NCBI GenBank assembly: GCA_039029315.1
Contig: JBCCGK010000140.1
Span: 1-26,294 of the forward strand
DNA length: 26,294 nucleotides
Source of the DNA: JBCCCJ01 sp039029315
GTDB lineage: Bacteria; Bacteroidota; Bacteroidia; J057
Direction: 5' to 3'
The first letter of the stretch is position 1; each line of letters opens with the position of its first letter. Shown piece after piece: positions 1 through 8,184 of this stretch. The translations under genes and the position numbers were made by a program. The notes under the pieces were generated by a model. The model had not been told where the DNA came from. It saw only the letters and a list, made by a program, of their open reading frames with translations, and searched no databases.

Positions 1-1
1 A

Positions 2-1261
2 GAAGGAGCAGGCCTCCAGCTCAACAACCAGTCCTGGTGGGAGATCAATGGGCTGGAAATCACCAGCGGTGCCCCTCACAAACTGGATGTGCGGAGAGGA
101 GGAATCATGGCATATGCGGAGGGAGAAGAAGGAAAAATTGAGCACATCTACATCCAGAATTGCTACATCCACGACATCTGGGGACAGGTTGGTGGCAACA
201 AATCTGGCATCGCCATTTATGTTGGAGAAAAAATTCTGGGCCAATCTTCCTTCAATAATTGCCCCACCAATGACATCCTCATTGAAAACAACACCATCAA
301 GCGAGTAGACAAAATTGGTATCGCGGTCAATGGAGATGATCAGGTGGTCATTCGGGGCAATTATCTGGAAAACCTGGGAGGGGATGGCATCATCGTGATT
401 GGTGCGCATCGAGCCATGATTGAACGCAATATTGCAGACCGAACCTGCTTGCGATCAGGAGATCCAGATCTGGACACAGGAGGGGAAGACTGGTGGCCAC
501 ATACAGCCGCCATTTGGTTGTGGAAAAACACAGAAACCGTCATGCAATACAATGAGGTCTACAATACTGGGCGTCAAGCTGCCAATGGAGATGGCTTTGC
601 CTACGATTTCGATTTCGATTGCAGCAAGTGTGTCTTGCAGTACAATTACAGCGCCAACAATCATGGCTTCCTTCTCATCATGAGCAGAGCCTATGACAAT
701 ATTGCCAGATATAACATCAGCCAAAATGACCAAACCCACCTGATCCAGATTCACGGCCATACAGAAGATCGGAATCTGATTCACAACAATGTCTTCTATG
801 TAGATCATAGCACAGTTGACCTGGATTACTATTGCGGAATGGAGGACGAAAAGGACAAAAACAAATTGGGGGTTAGCTTCAAGAACAATATCTTTTATGC
901 TGGTGGACAGGGACGATTTCGAACGGTATACACCCACGGGAGTTCTCTGGATCGCCAATTCAATGACTCCGTACAGTTGGCTCCTGATGCAGATGGTCCA
1001 GTGTTTCAGAACAATTGCTTCTATGGTCCCTGGCTCAACGGCATGCCTGCGGACCCTCAGTCTTCCATGGAAAATCCAGGGTTTCGGGAAGCCGGGAGTG
1101 GGGGCATTGGGCGATCAAGTCTTTCTGGCTACCAATTGCTACCGACTTCTCCTTGCATCAATCGAGGCGTCTGGATAGAAGGCAATACCCAAAAAGATTT
1201 TTTTGGCAACCCAATTCTGGATCAAAAAACGGATATTGGCGTGTGGGAACAAGATCAATAA
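2..1261 (+). CDS. Right-handed parallel beta-helix protein, 5' end outside window
   Basis: The frame is open from the first bases, so this is the C-terminal part (about 419 residues visible) of a longer protein whose start lies to the left. An internal ATG at 89 falls inside the conserved repeat pattern and is not taken as the start. The visible part has stacked short strands of the type IENNTI, IRGNYLENL, IERNIA, MQYNEVYN, LQYNYSANN, IHNNVFY and FKNNIFYAG, which is the asparagine-rich ladder of parallel beta-helix proteins (pectate lyase/NosD-like folds). The C-terminus (SPCINRG, then DFFGNPI, then DIGVWE) is the usual ending of secreted Bacteroidota and Planctomycetes beta-helix proteins. 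Such proteins are often polysaccharide lyases or glycan-binding proteins, and the glycan-degrading neighbours agree, but no catalytic site can be assigned here. The SASA esterase gene follows after 64 bp on the same strand. Confidence 0.85.
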   Translation, partial: EGAGLQLNNQSWWEINGLEITSGAPHKLDVRRGGIMAYAEGEEGKIEHIYIQNCYIHDIWGQVGGNKSGIAIYVGEKILGQSSFNNCPTNDILIENNTIKRVDKIGIAVNGDDQVVIRGNYLENLGGDGIIVIGAHRAMIERNIADRTCLRSGDPDLDTGGEDWWPHTAAIWLWKNTETVMQYNEVYNTGRQAANGDGFAYDFDFDCSKCVLQYNYSANNHGFLLIMSRAYDNIARYNISQNDQTHLIQIHGHTEDRNLIHNNVFYVDHSTVDLDYYCGMEDEKDKNKLGVSFKNNIFYAGGQGRFRTVYTHGSSLDRQFNDSVQLAPDADGPVFQNNCFYGPWLNGMPADPQSSMENPGFREAGSGGIGRSSLSGYQLLPTSPCINRGVWIEGNTQKDFFGNPILDQKTDIGVWEQDQ

Positions 1262-1325
1262 GTGGATCTTTGGCAATATCGCCCCATTTTTCCCTCTCCC
1301 ATTCCTACATTTCAAAAACTAGCAT

Positions 1326-3305
1326 ATGAATGTCCTCACCCGCTTTTCCTGTATATGTGTAAGCCTCATTTTTCTACAGATGGGCTGTCAATCTATTCCT
1401 CCTATCGCTTTAGATCTCCCCGCTCTGTTCTCAGACCATATGGTTCTCCAACAACAGGAGGAGGTTACCTTTTGGGGGAGCTATACGCCAGAATCAGATG
1501 TATCTATCTCAGGGAGTTGGGGCGCATCTGCCAAAGCGATTTCAGATGAAACAGGCAATTGGAAGCTCCGCCTGCCAACACCTGAAGCAGGTGGCCCCTA
1601 TGAAGTGAAGATCACAGCCGCCGATAGCAGTATCCTATTGAAGGATGTGATGATTGGAGAGGTTTGGCTGGCCTCGGGACAATCCAATATGGAAATGACA
1701 TTGGAGGGCTATTTACCAAATGAACCCATCGATCAGGGACAAGAAGAAATTGCTGCGGCCAATTATCCCATGATCCGATACGTCAATGTCGCACGAGCAA
1801 TATCACCAATTCCAGCAAAGGATCTTCATGGAGAATGGAAGCTTTGCCATCCAGACAATGCGCATCAATTGAGTGCGGTCGCCTATTTCTTTGCACGCAA
1901 GCTACATCAGGAGTTGACTATCCCGATTGGAATTATTGCCAGTAGTTGGGGGGGAACACCTGTAGAGTCCTGGATGAGTAGAGAAAAAATGCAGGCTTTG
2001 GGAGAATTCGAGGAAGAGTTGGGAGCCCTGAAAAAGGAGAATATTCAACGATTTATGAATTGGTTCGAGAACTTTCCCAAAGTTCCGGCCCCTAGCAGCA
2101 GTGAGGGCTGGCGAAATCTGGAGTTAGCTGATTCGGACTATGCTCAGCCCAATTTTGATGACTCAGACTGGAAAAAAGGGACCCTCCCTTCATGGATCGA
2201 AGATCTTGAGGTTCCCAGTGTGGATGGAGCTATTTGGTTCAGAAAAAGTGTCCAACTTGAAGAGGTCGAAGAATATATTCTCCATATCGAAGGGGGAATT
2301 GATGATCTGGACCATTGCTATGTGAATGGACAGTTGGTCGGTTTCACTTTTTGCTACAATTGTCCAAGAGCCTATGAGATTCCTGCATCACTTTTGAACA
2401 AAGGCGATAATCTCATTGCCATTCGAGCGGTAGATACTGGGGGTCCTGGAGGATTTGTGGGTCCCATGTATCTGAAAAGTGCTACAGGAAAACAAATTCC
2501 GCTTGAAGGAGACTGGCACTTTGCTCAGGTGGGCGGCATTCAGGGGGCCAATTTATTGCTGTTTCAACAAAACCCTGACGCTCTCCACCAGCCACCAGAA
2601 GGCATAGAAAACTATCAATTGAGTGCAGGAAGTCCCAGTGTACTATACAATGGCATGATTGCTCCCCTCCATCCCTACACTCTCAAAGGAGCCATCTGGT
2701 ATCAAGGCGAATCCAATGTGGGCAGGGCCGAACAATATCTCAAACTCTTTCCAGGCATGATCGAGGATTGGCGTAGCCGTTGGCAAGATGATTTCCCCTT
2801 CTATTTCGTGCAAATCGCTCCCTTTGGCTATGGCAATGAATTATCTCCAGCTCTTCGGGATGCTCAACGCAAAAGCCTGACAACTCCACAGACAGGCATG
2901 GCAATTACAATGGACATTGGACAGGAAACGAGCATTCATCCCGGCAACAAACAGGATGTTGGACATCGTCTCGCCCTACTGGCTATGCACAATGATTATG
3001 GCGCCGATCTGGTATCTTCTGGTCCACTGTACGCCTCCCATTCAGTGGAGGGACAATCTATAGACATCACATTTGACCATACCGGATCGGGTTTGATGAG
3101 TCAGGGACAACTTGAAGGCTTTGAGATCGCTGGATCGGATGGAGAATTTGTTCCTGCCAAAGCCACGATAGTCGATCATAAGATCAAGGTTTCTTCAAGC
3201 AAAGTCAAGGACCCGATGCATGTGCGCTATGCCTGGAAGGATTATGTGAAAGGAAGTCTCTTCAATCAGGAAGGTTTGCCTGCATCTTCTTTTTCGAGCG
3301 AATAG
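1326..3305 (+). CDS. Sialate O-acetylesterase family (SASA) protein with inserted jelly-roll domain
   Basis: 659 residues. The N-terminus is a hydrophobic signal ending in a Cys at 21 (FLQMGC), an imperfect lipobox, so this is probably a surface or periplasmic lipoprotein. The opening LPALFSDHMVLQQ is typical of the family. The SGNH-like catalytic parts are visible: GQSNM with nucleophile Ser120, the SSWGGTPVESW block, WYQGESN at 458-464, and the Ser-Ile-His-Pro block with His538. Residues about 262-385 form an insert like the glycoside hydrolase family 2 sugar-binding domain (FDDSDW, WFRK, GGIDDLDHCYVNG, NLIAIRAVD), known in longer members of the family. The role is removal of O-acetyl groups from sialic acid or from other acetylated glycans; family membership does not fix the substrate. 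Its neighbours are a beta-helix protein upstream and, 57 bp downstream, an ATPase gene that does not look part of the pathway. Confidence 0.93.
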   Translation: MNVLTRFSCICVSLIFLQMGCQSIPPIALDLPALFSDHMVLQQQEEVTFWGSYTPESDVSISGSWGASAKAISDETGNWKLRLPTPEAGGPYEVKITAADSSILLKDVMIGEVWLASGQSNMEMTLEGYLPNEPIDQGQEEIAAANYPMIRYVNVARAISPIPAKDLHGEWKLCHPDNAHQLSAVAYFFARKLHQELTIPIGIIASSWGGTPVESWMSREKMQALGEFEEELGALKKENIQRFMNWFENFPKVPAPSSSEGWRNLELADSDYAQPNFDDSDWKKGTLPSWIEDLEVPSVDGAIWFRKSVQLEEVEEYILHIEGGIDDLDHCYVNGQLVGFTFCYNCPRAYEIPASLLNKGDNLIAIRAVDTGGPGGFVGPMYLKSATGKQIPLEGDWHFAQVGGIQGANLLLFQQNPDALHQPPEGIENYQLSAGSPSVLYNGMIAPLHPYTLKGAIWYQGESNVGRAEQYLKLFPGMIEDWRSRWQDDFPFYFVQIAPFGYGNELSPALRDAQRKSLTTPQTGMAITMDIGQETSIHPGNKQDVGHRLALLAMHNDYGADLVSSGPLYASHSVEGQSIDITFDHTGSGLMSQGQLEGFEIAGSDGEFVPAKATIVDHKIKVSSSKVKDPMHVRYAWKDYVKGSLFNQEGLPASSFSSE

Positions 3306-3309
3306 AATA

Positions 3310-3349
3310 TCTCACCAAAAGTCATATTTTTTTTATAGTTTTGGTGAGA
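3310..3349. repeat. 40-bp palindrome, copy A (TCTCACCAAAA / TTTTGGTGAGA)
   Basis: Perfect 11-bp inverted arms at 3310-3320 and 3339-3349 surround an 18-bp AT-rich centre. The element starts 5 bp after the esterase stop and ends 13 bp before the ATPase ATG. The outer 10 bp of each arm recur in a second palindrome of the same 40-bp length at 17762-17801. It could be a REP-like element, an operator for the ATPase gene, or a weak terminator. The T-run sits in the loop, not after the stem, which argues against a normal terminator. Confidence 0.7.
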
Positions 3350-3362
3350 AACATTTTCTTTT

Positions 3363-4781
3363 ATGCTCATAGGCAGGAAAAAAGAAATAGATATTCTACA
3401 TACAGTTTTGGCTTCAGAGAAGGCTGAGATGATTGCTGTGATAGGAAGAAGGAGAGTTGGAAAAACCTTTTTGATCAAATCTATCTACAAACAACAGCTC
3501 ATTTTCCAGTTAACTGGATTACAGAACGGTTCTCCCAAAGAGCAGCTGCTGGCATTTACAGATGGTCTGGAGCAATTATCTGGTGAAGAAATCCAACGGC
3601 CAAAAGATTGGCTGGAGGCCTTTCTCTTGCTTAAAAAGTATCTCAAGCCTCATATGAGCCACGAGCGAAAGCAGGTTCTTTTTTTTGATGAACTCCCCTG
3701 GCTAGCTAGTCCAGAGCCATCTTTTCTGAGAGCACTGGGGCATTTTTGGAATAGCTGGGCCTCTGATCAGAATCTGGTTGTGGTTCTTTGTGGCTCAGCT
3801 TCATCCTGGATTATTCAGAAAGTGATCAACGACAAAGGGGGCCTTCACAATCGAATCAGCAGGTATCTCCATCTGAAACCCTTTACCCTCAATGAAACGG
3901 AAGCCTTTTTCCAATCCAGGAATATGAACTTCACCCGCTACCAAATCATACAAATGTATATGACTTTTGGTGGGATTCCTTTGTATTTGGAAGCCGTAGA
4001 TGGAAACAAAAGTGCTATCCAGAATATCAATGAAATCTGTTTTACACGAACCGGTCTGCTCCAAAATGAATTTCATCGATTGTATCCTGCTTTGTTCGAT
4101 CATGCAGACAATCATATCGCCATTATTCGTACACTTGCTACCAAAAGAATTGGGCTTAGCCGAACAGAAATTATTGCACAGGCCAAAGTCCCCAATGGCA
4201 GTTCCACGAGCAAAGTCCTTGAGGAGTTGGAACAGTCAGATTTTATCATGGCCTATTCTCCATTTGGAAAAAAGAAAAAAGACAAAATCTATCGCCTGAT
4301 TGATGAATATTCCTTGTTTTACCTGCGATTTATTGAGCATTCAGCTTATGAGGGAGATGGAGCTTTTATGCAAATCAGCCAAACCCAGGCATTCAAAATC
4401 TGGTGTGGTTACGCTTATGAAAGCATTTGCATGAAGCATATTCCTCAAATCAAACAGGCTCTGGGTATCTCAGGCGTATTCACCTCAACTTTTTCTTTTT
4501 TTAAGAAAAGGGTAAAAGAAGAAAAGGGGCTTCAATTGGATATGATGTTGGAACGAGCGGATAGGATCATTCATTTATTTGAGATCAAGTTTTATAACAC
4601 AGAATTTGAGCTGACCAAAGACTATGCGGATCGCTTGAGAGATCGCTTACAATTGTTTCAAAAATTCTCAAAAACGAGAAAACAACTTATGCTCACTGTC
4701 ATCACCACCTTTGGATTAAGCTCCAACAAGCATAGTATGGGATTGATCAACCAGGTATTGACCCTGGATGATTTGTTCTGA
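3363..4781 (+). CDS. AAA-type ATPase (archaeal ATPase/DUF234 family) with PD-(D/E)XK-like C-terminus
   Basis: 472 residues, no signal peptide, so cytoplasmic. Walker A is GRRRVGKT at 28-35 and Walker B is VLFFDE with Asp109-Glu110. A sensor-like LCGSASSW and the FGGIPLYLEAV block are typical of the archaeal ATPase/DUF234 group that is expanded in Bacteroidota. A winged-helix-like region follows (TKRIGLSRTEIIAQAKV to VLEELEQSDFI). The C-terminal part contains Asp393 and Glu407-Ile-Lys409 (LQLDMML then LFEIKF), the spacing of a PD-(D/E)XK nuclease-like fold seen in DUF234. The true function of this family is unknown; roles in DNA transactions, defence or toxin-like behaviour have been considered. 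It has no visible link to glycan use and sits directly behind the palindrome at 3310-3349, so it may be a separately acquired unit. The start is the first ATG after the palindrome, immediately before the conserved MLIGRKKE. Confidence 0.9.
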   Translation: MLIGRKKEIDILHTVLASEKAEMIAVIGRRRVGKTFLIKSIYKQQLIFQLTGLQNGSPKEQLLAFTDGLEQLSGEEIQRPKDWLEAFLLLKKYLKPHMSHERKQVLFFDELPWLASPEPSFLRALGHFWNSWASDQNLVVVLCGSASSWIIQKVINDKGGLHNRISRYLHLKPFTLNETEAFFQSRNMNFTRYQIIQMYMTFGGIPLYLEAVDGNKSAIQNINEICFTRTGLLQNEFHRLYPALFDHADNHIAIIRTLATKRIGLSRTEIIAQAKVPNGSSTSKVLEELEQSDFIMAYSPFGKKKKDKIYRLIDEYSLFYLRFIEHSAYEGDGAFMQISQTQAFKIWCGYAYESICMKHIPQIKQALGISGVFTSTFSFFKKRVKEEKGLQLDMMLERADRIIHLFEIKFYNTEFELTKDYADRLRDRLQLFQKFSKTRKQLMLTVITTFGLSSNKHSMGLINQVLTLDDLF

Positions 4782-4815
4782 CAGATAGAGAAAAAAATGA
4801 CATAATACCTAAGCT

Positions 4816-6111
4816 ATGAGCATCAATAGAAGACATTTCCTCAAACAGTCCGCAGCCTGGGCCACCGTCAGCCTGCTTCCCTCCAGCGTCTGGGCACGCG
4901 TCAAAAACGGCTCGCTCCGTACTGCCCACATCGGTGTTGGAGGCATGGGAGGGTCAGATCTCAAATCTGTCGCTTCTCACTCGCAAGTAACAGTCAGCGC
5001 ACTCTGTGATGTGGATGCCAAGGCCCTTGCTGCCGCCAAAGAATTGCATCCACAAGCCAAGACGTATGTAGACTATAGACGATTGTTTGACCAGATTGGG
5101 AAGGACATCGATGCGGTCATTGTCTCCACACCCGATCATACCCATGCGCCAGCTTCTGTGATGGCGATGGAAATGGGAAAACCAGTCTATTGCCAAAAAC
5201 CCTTGACCCATCATGTCTCTGAGGCTCGGCAGATGAGGAAACTTGCTGAAGAAAATCAGCTGATCACTCAGATGGGCATCCAGATTCATTCCTGGCAGCA
5301 ATATCGTGGCACTGTCCAACTCATTCAGGATGGCATCATTGGGAAAATCAAGACGGTCAGGGCCTGGTCACCAAAAAACTGGGGCTATGATGGCCCTGCT
5401 CCTTCGGGAAGCGATCCTATTCCGGACACCCTTGATTGGAATCTCTGGTTGGGGACTTCTCCAGAAAGACCGTATAAAGCAGAGATCTATCACCCGTATA
5501 ACTGGCGCAAACTCCTTGACTATGGTTGTGGCACCTTGGGAGATATGGGGGTCCATATTTTCGACACGCCCTATACGGCCCTGGCACTAGATGTCCCCAG
5601 AACCATCAAAACAGAATGTCGGGAACCAAGTGGATTTGGCCACCCGGAAAAAAATGTCGTTACCTACAAATTTCCTGGCACAGCTTATACCACCAACAAA
5701 CTCAAATGGGTATGGTATGATGGACCTGGGGCACCAGAAGATCACAAGGATTTACGACTTCCTGATGGCGAGGAATTGCCCAATCAGGGTGCCATGTTCA
5801 TTGGTCAAAAGGGAAGACTATTGCTCCCTCACATTGACTATCCCAAGTTGATTGTCAAGAACAAATATGAAGAAATCGATTTTCCGGAGCTGGAAAAGGT
5901 GAGTCATTATCATCAGTTTGTAGATGCCTGTCTGGGCAAAGGAGAATGCAGTGCCCCGTTTTCCTATGCTGCGAGATTGACTGAGGCTATCCTTCTGGGA
6001 GTTATAGCCAATCGTTTTCCAAACAAAACCCTTCACTGGGACAATGAGAAAGCTCAATTTTCTGAAGCTGAAGCGAATAAATTATTAGATTCGCCTTATC
6101 GGGCATTCTAA
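4816..6111 (+). CDS. Tat-exported Gfo/Idh/MocA family oxidoreductase (1)
   Basis: 431 residues. The N-terminus MSINRRHFLKQ is a twin-arginine signal (Arg5-Arg6), with a hydrophobic stretch ending near WARVK, so the protein is exported folded, presumably with its cofactor. The Rossmann NAD(P) motif GVGGMG is at 40-45, followed by ALCDVD and VSTPDHTH. The usual catalytic EKP triplet reads Gln-Lys-Pro here (127-129). The C-terminal substrate domain has DYGCGTLGDMGVHIFD with Asp243 and His247, the expected active-site Asp/His. Members oxidise or isomerise sugar hydroxyls, or act as GH109-type NAD-dependent glycosidases. The DUF1080 gene starts 40 bp after the stop, which supports a shared 3-keto-glycoside pathway. 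The reaction and substrate are inferred only from family and context. Confidence 0.93.
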   Translation: MSINRRHFLKQSAAWATVSLLPSSVWARVKNGSLRTAHIGVGGMGGSDLKSVASHSQVTVSALCDVDAKALAAAKELHPQAKTYVDYRRLFDQIGKDIDAVIVSTPDHTHAPASVMAMEMGKPVYCQKPLTHHVSEARQMRKLAEENQLITQMGIQIHSWQQYRGTVQLIQDGIIGKIKTVRAWSPKNWGYDGPAPSGSDPIPDTLDWNLWLGTSPERPYKAEIYHPYNWRKLLDYGCGTLGDMGVHIFDTPYTALALDVPRTIKTECREPSGFGHPEKNVVTYKFPGTAYTTNKLKWVWYDGPGAPEDHKDLRLPDGEELPNQGAMFIGQKGRLLLPHIDYPKLIVKNKYEEIDFPELEKVSHYHQFVDACLGKGECSAPFSYAARLTEAILLGVIANRFPNKTLHWDNEKAQFSEAEANKLLDSPYRAF

Positions 6112-6151
6112 CTCAGAGCTTATTATATCATCCTTAACCTACTGCTATCGC

Positions 6152-6823
6152 ATGAAATCCTCCTTCTCTCTCTTGACGCTTGGCACCCTCCTTCTGATTC
6201 TTTCCTCCTGCGGAACGAAACAAGCGACCACTTCCAAGGAATTCCATTCTCTTTTCAATGGCAAAAACCTGGATGGATGGGTAGGAAATAAACAATCTTA
6301 TCGAGCAGAAAATGGGATGATTGTGGTTGATCCACAGGGCGGCGGAAGTGGAGGGAATCTCTACACTGAGAAAGAATATAGTGATTTCATATTCAGATTT
6401 GAATTTCAGCTCACCTCTGGAGCCAACAATGGTCTGGGCATCCATACGCCATTGGAAGGAGATGCTGCCTATGTAGGAAAGGAGCTTCAGATTCTGGATA
6501 ATACAGCTGAGAAATATGCCGAGCTGAAACCGTATCAGTATCATGGTTCGGTTTATGGCGTCATCCCGGCCAAACGTGGATTTCTGAAACCAGTTGGGGA
6601 GTGGAATCAGCAGGAAGTCATGGTCAAAGGATCAAAGATCAGGATTACGCTTAATGGAACTGCGATCGTGGATGGAGATTTTCTCGAAGCCAGCAAGGAG
6701 GGCACCATAGATGGACGTGATCATCCTGGACTCAAGCGCACCAAAGGACACATTGCCTTCTGTGGTCATGGCGATGTACTGCGCTTTCGAAAGCTTCAAA
6801 TCAAAGATCTGAGCTCAGAATAA
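6152..6823 (+). CDS. DUF1080 / 3-keto-disaccharide hydrolase-type lipoprotein
   Basis: 223 residues. A signal peptide ends in the lipobox LSSC with Cys20, so it is a lipoprotein. The hallmark SLFNGKNLDGW follows the lipid anchor, then a single concanavalin-like beta-jelly-roll domain (NNGLGIHTP, ELQILDN, YHGSVYGVIPA, GEWNQQ) ending in GHIAFCGHGDVLRFRKLQIKDL. This is the DUF1080 family, whose studied members act on 3-keto glycosides (hydrolase or lyase chemistry) made by a partner oxidoreductase. Its position between two Gfo/Idh/MocA genes fits that role. The length is normal for a one-domain member. The start at 6152 gives a clean lysine-containing n-region and h-region. Confidence 0.92.
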   Translation: MKSSFSLLTLGTLLLILSSCGTKQATTSKEFHSLFNGKNLDGWVGNKQSYRAENGMIVVDPQGGGSGGNLYTEKEYSDFIFRFEFQLTSGANNGLGIHTPLEGDAAYVGKELQILDNTAEKYAELKPYQYHGSVYGVIPAKRGFLKPVGEWNQQEVMVKGSKIRITLNGTAIVDGDFLEASKEGTIDGRDHPGLKRTKGHIAFCGHGDVLRFRKLQIKDLSSE

Positions 6824-6856
6824 TTTGTTGCACTTTTCTTTCAACTCTATAGAAAC

Positions 6857-8110
6857 ATGAAGAAGTCTTTGGCCATTCTCCTTCTGGCTGGCATGTACCT
6901 GTCGATCCTGGCCCAACAAGATCAAAAAGTGGGCTCATTCCATCTGCAAAAACTCTTCGAAGCCGGAACCAACGGTTATTTCACCTTTCGCATAGCCTCT
7001 ATGGTTGCCACCAAAGAGGGCACATTGCTTGCATTTGCAGCAGCCCGAGAAGGGGTAGGCGGCGATTGGGACCCAATCAATATCGTCATGCGGCGAAGTA
7101 CAGATTATGGAAAAAATTGGGAGCCACTGACAGTTGTGGTAAAAGATGGAAAGCTTCCTTGCGACAATGCAATGCCCATCGTTGATTATGAAACTGGCGA
7201 AGTCCACATGCTCTATCAAATCGATTATGCCCGTTGCTTTTATATCAAGTCAACGGATGATGGGAAAAGTTGGACAAAAGCAACGGAAATCACGCATGTC
7301 ATTGATCAATTCAAGGAGATCTATCCCTGGCGAGTGCTCGCTCCTGGTCCTGGACACGGAATTCAGATGACCAACGGACGACTGGTGGTTCCATTCTGGC
7401 TGTCTGATGGAGGAAGCAAGGAGCATGGCCCCAATCATCGGGGGCATCGGCCCTCCATCGTAGTATCCGTTTATAGCGATGATCATGGCAAAAGCTGGAA
7501 AGCTGGTGAAGTAGCCGTTCCAGATAATGATGTCTCAGTCATTCCGAATGAGACCTCCCTCATTCAACTGGCTGATGGTAGAGTCATGTTCAATTCCAGA
7601 AATGAATCGCCCAATTATCGACGATTGGTCACCTATAGTCAGGATGGGGCAACCAAATGGTCTCCACCCGAATTCCACGATGCTTTTTTTGAGCCGATAT
7701 GCTTTGCCAGCATGGTCCGTTACTCGATTCAACCACAGCAATCCAAAAACAGAATTCTCTTTTGTAATCCCGACAGTCGACATGATCCCTGGATTGCAAA
7801 AAGGTCTGCCACTCCACGCTCTGCCCGCAGTCGCCATCGTACCAACTTGACTGTGCGGATGAGTTACGATGAAGGCATCACCTGGCCAGTCAAAAAAGTG
7901 CTTGATCCCAATATTGCAGGCTATTCAGACATGGCAGTTACCCCTGATGGAACGATTCATGTTCTATACGAAGGTGGCGTGATTGAAGGCCAGAACAACA
8001 ATATGTACAAAAATGCCCAGATGTCTGTGGCATCTTTTGACTTGGCGTGGTTGACTGGTGGAAAGGATCAGCTTGAAACGACTGATAAGCCGTTGAATGG
8101 AGGCAAGTGA
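6857..8110 (+). CDS. Secreted sialidase-like BNR-repeat protein (GH33-like)
   Basis: 417 residues with a signal peptide of about 19-20 residues (ending SILAQ). Four Asp boxes of the S-x-D-x-G-x-(T/S)-W type are visible at 81-88, 132-139, 207-214 and 336-343, which define a six-bladed sialidase beta-propeller. Active-site-like residues are present: FRI with Arg45, an Asp in GGDWD (70-72), NETS followed by LADGRVMFNSRNE, and YSDM with Tyr356, then a late VLYEGG. This is consistent with exo-alpha-sialidase chemistry, but many GH33-like secreted proteins in Bacteroidota have untested specificity, and no sialic-acid catabolic genes (lyase, epimerase, kinase) are in the window. It sits 33 bp after the DUF1080 gene and 74 bp before the second oxidoreductase, suggesting co-transcription. 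Confidence 0.9.
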   Translation: MKKSLAILLLAGMYLSILAQQDQKVGSFHLQKLFEAGTNGYFTFRIASMVATKEGTLLAFAAAREGVGGDWDPINIVMRRSTDYGKNWEPLTVVVKDGKLPCDNAMPIVDYETGEVHMLYQIDYARCFYIKSTDDGKSWTKATEITHVIDQFKEIYPWRVLAPGPGHGIQMTNGRLVVPFWLSDGGSKEHGPNHRGHRPSIVVSVYSDDHGKSWKAGEVAVPDNDVSVIPNETSLIQLADGRVMFNSRNESPNYRRLVTYSQDGATKWSPPEFHDAFFEPICFASMVRYSIQPQQSKNRILFCNPDSRHDPWIAKRSATPRSARSRHRTNLTVRMSYDEGITWPVKKVLDPNIAGYSDMAVTPDGTIHVLYEGGVIEGQNNNMYKNAQMSVASFDLAWLTGGKDQLETTDKPLNGGK

Positions 8111-8184
8111 CCAACATAGATAGGCTCAACCCTTTCTTTAACAAAATAGATTCTTCAACATAAACTTACTAACCATTGCTACTC

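Noticed and set aside
3310..3349. Ordinary rho-independent terminator for the SASA esterase
   Set aside because: The stem is AT-rich, the T-run is in the loop and not after the stem, and the same ends recur at a second site.
6857..8110. Dedicated sialic acid utilisation operon
   Set aside because: A BNR sialidase and a SASA esterase alone are not enough; no lyase, epimerase, kinase or transporter for sialic acid is present.
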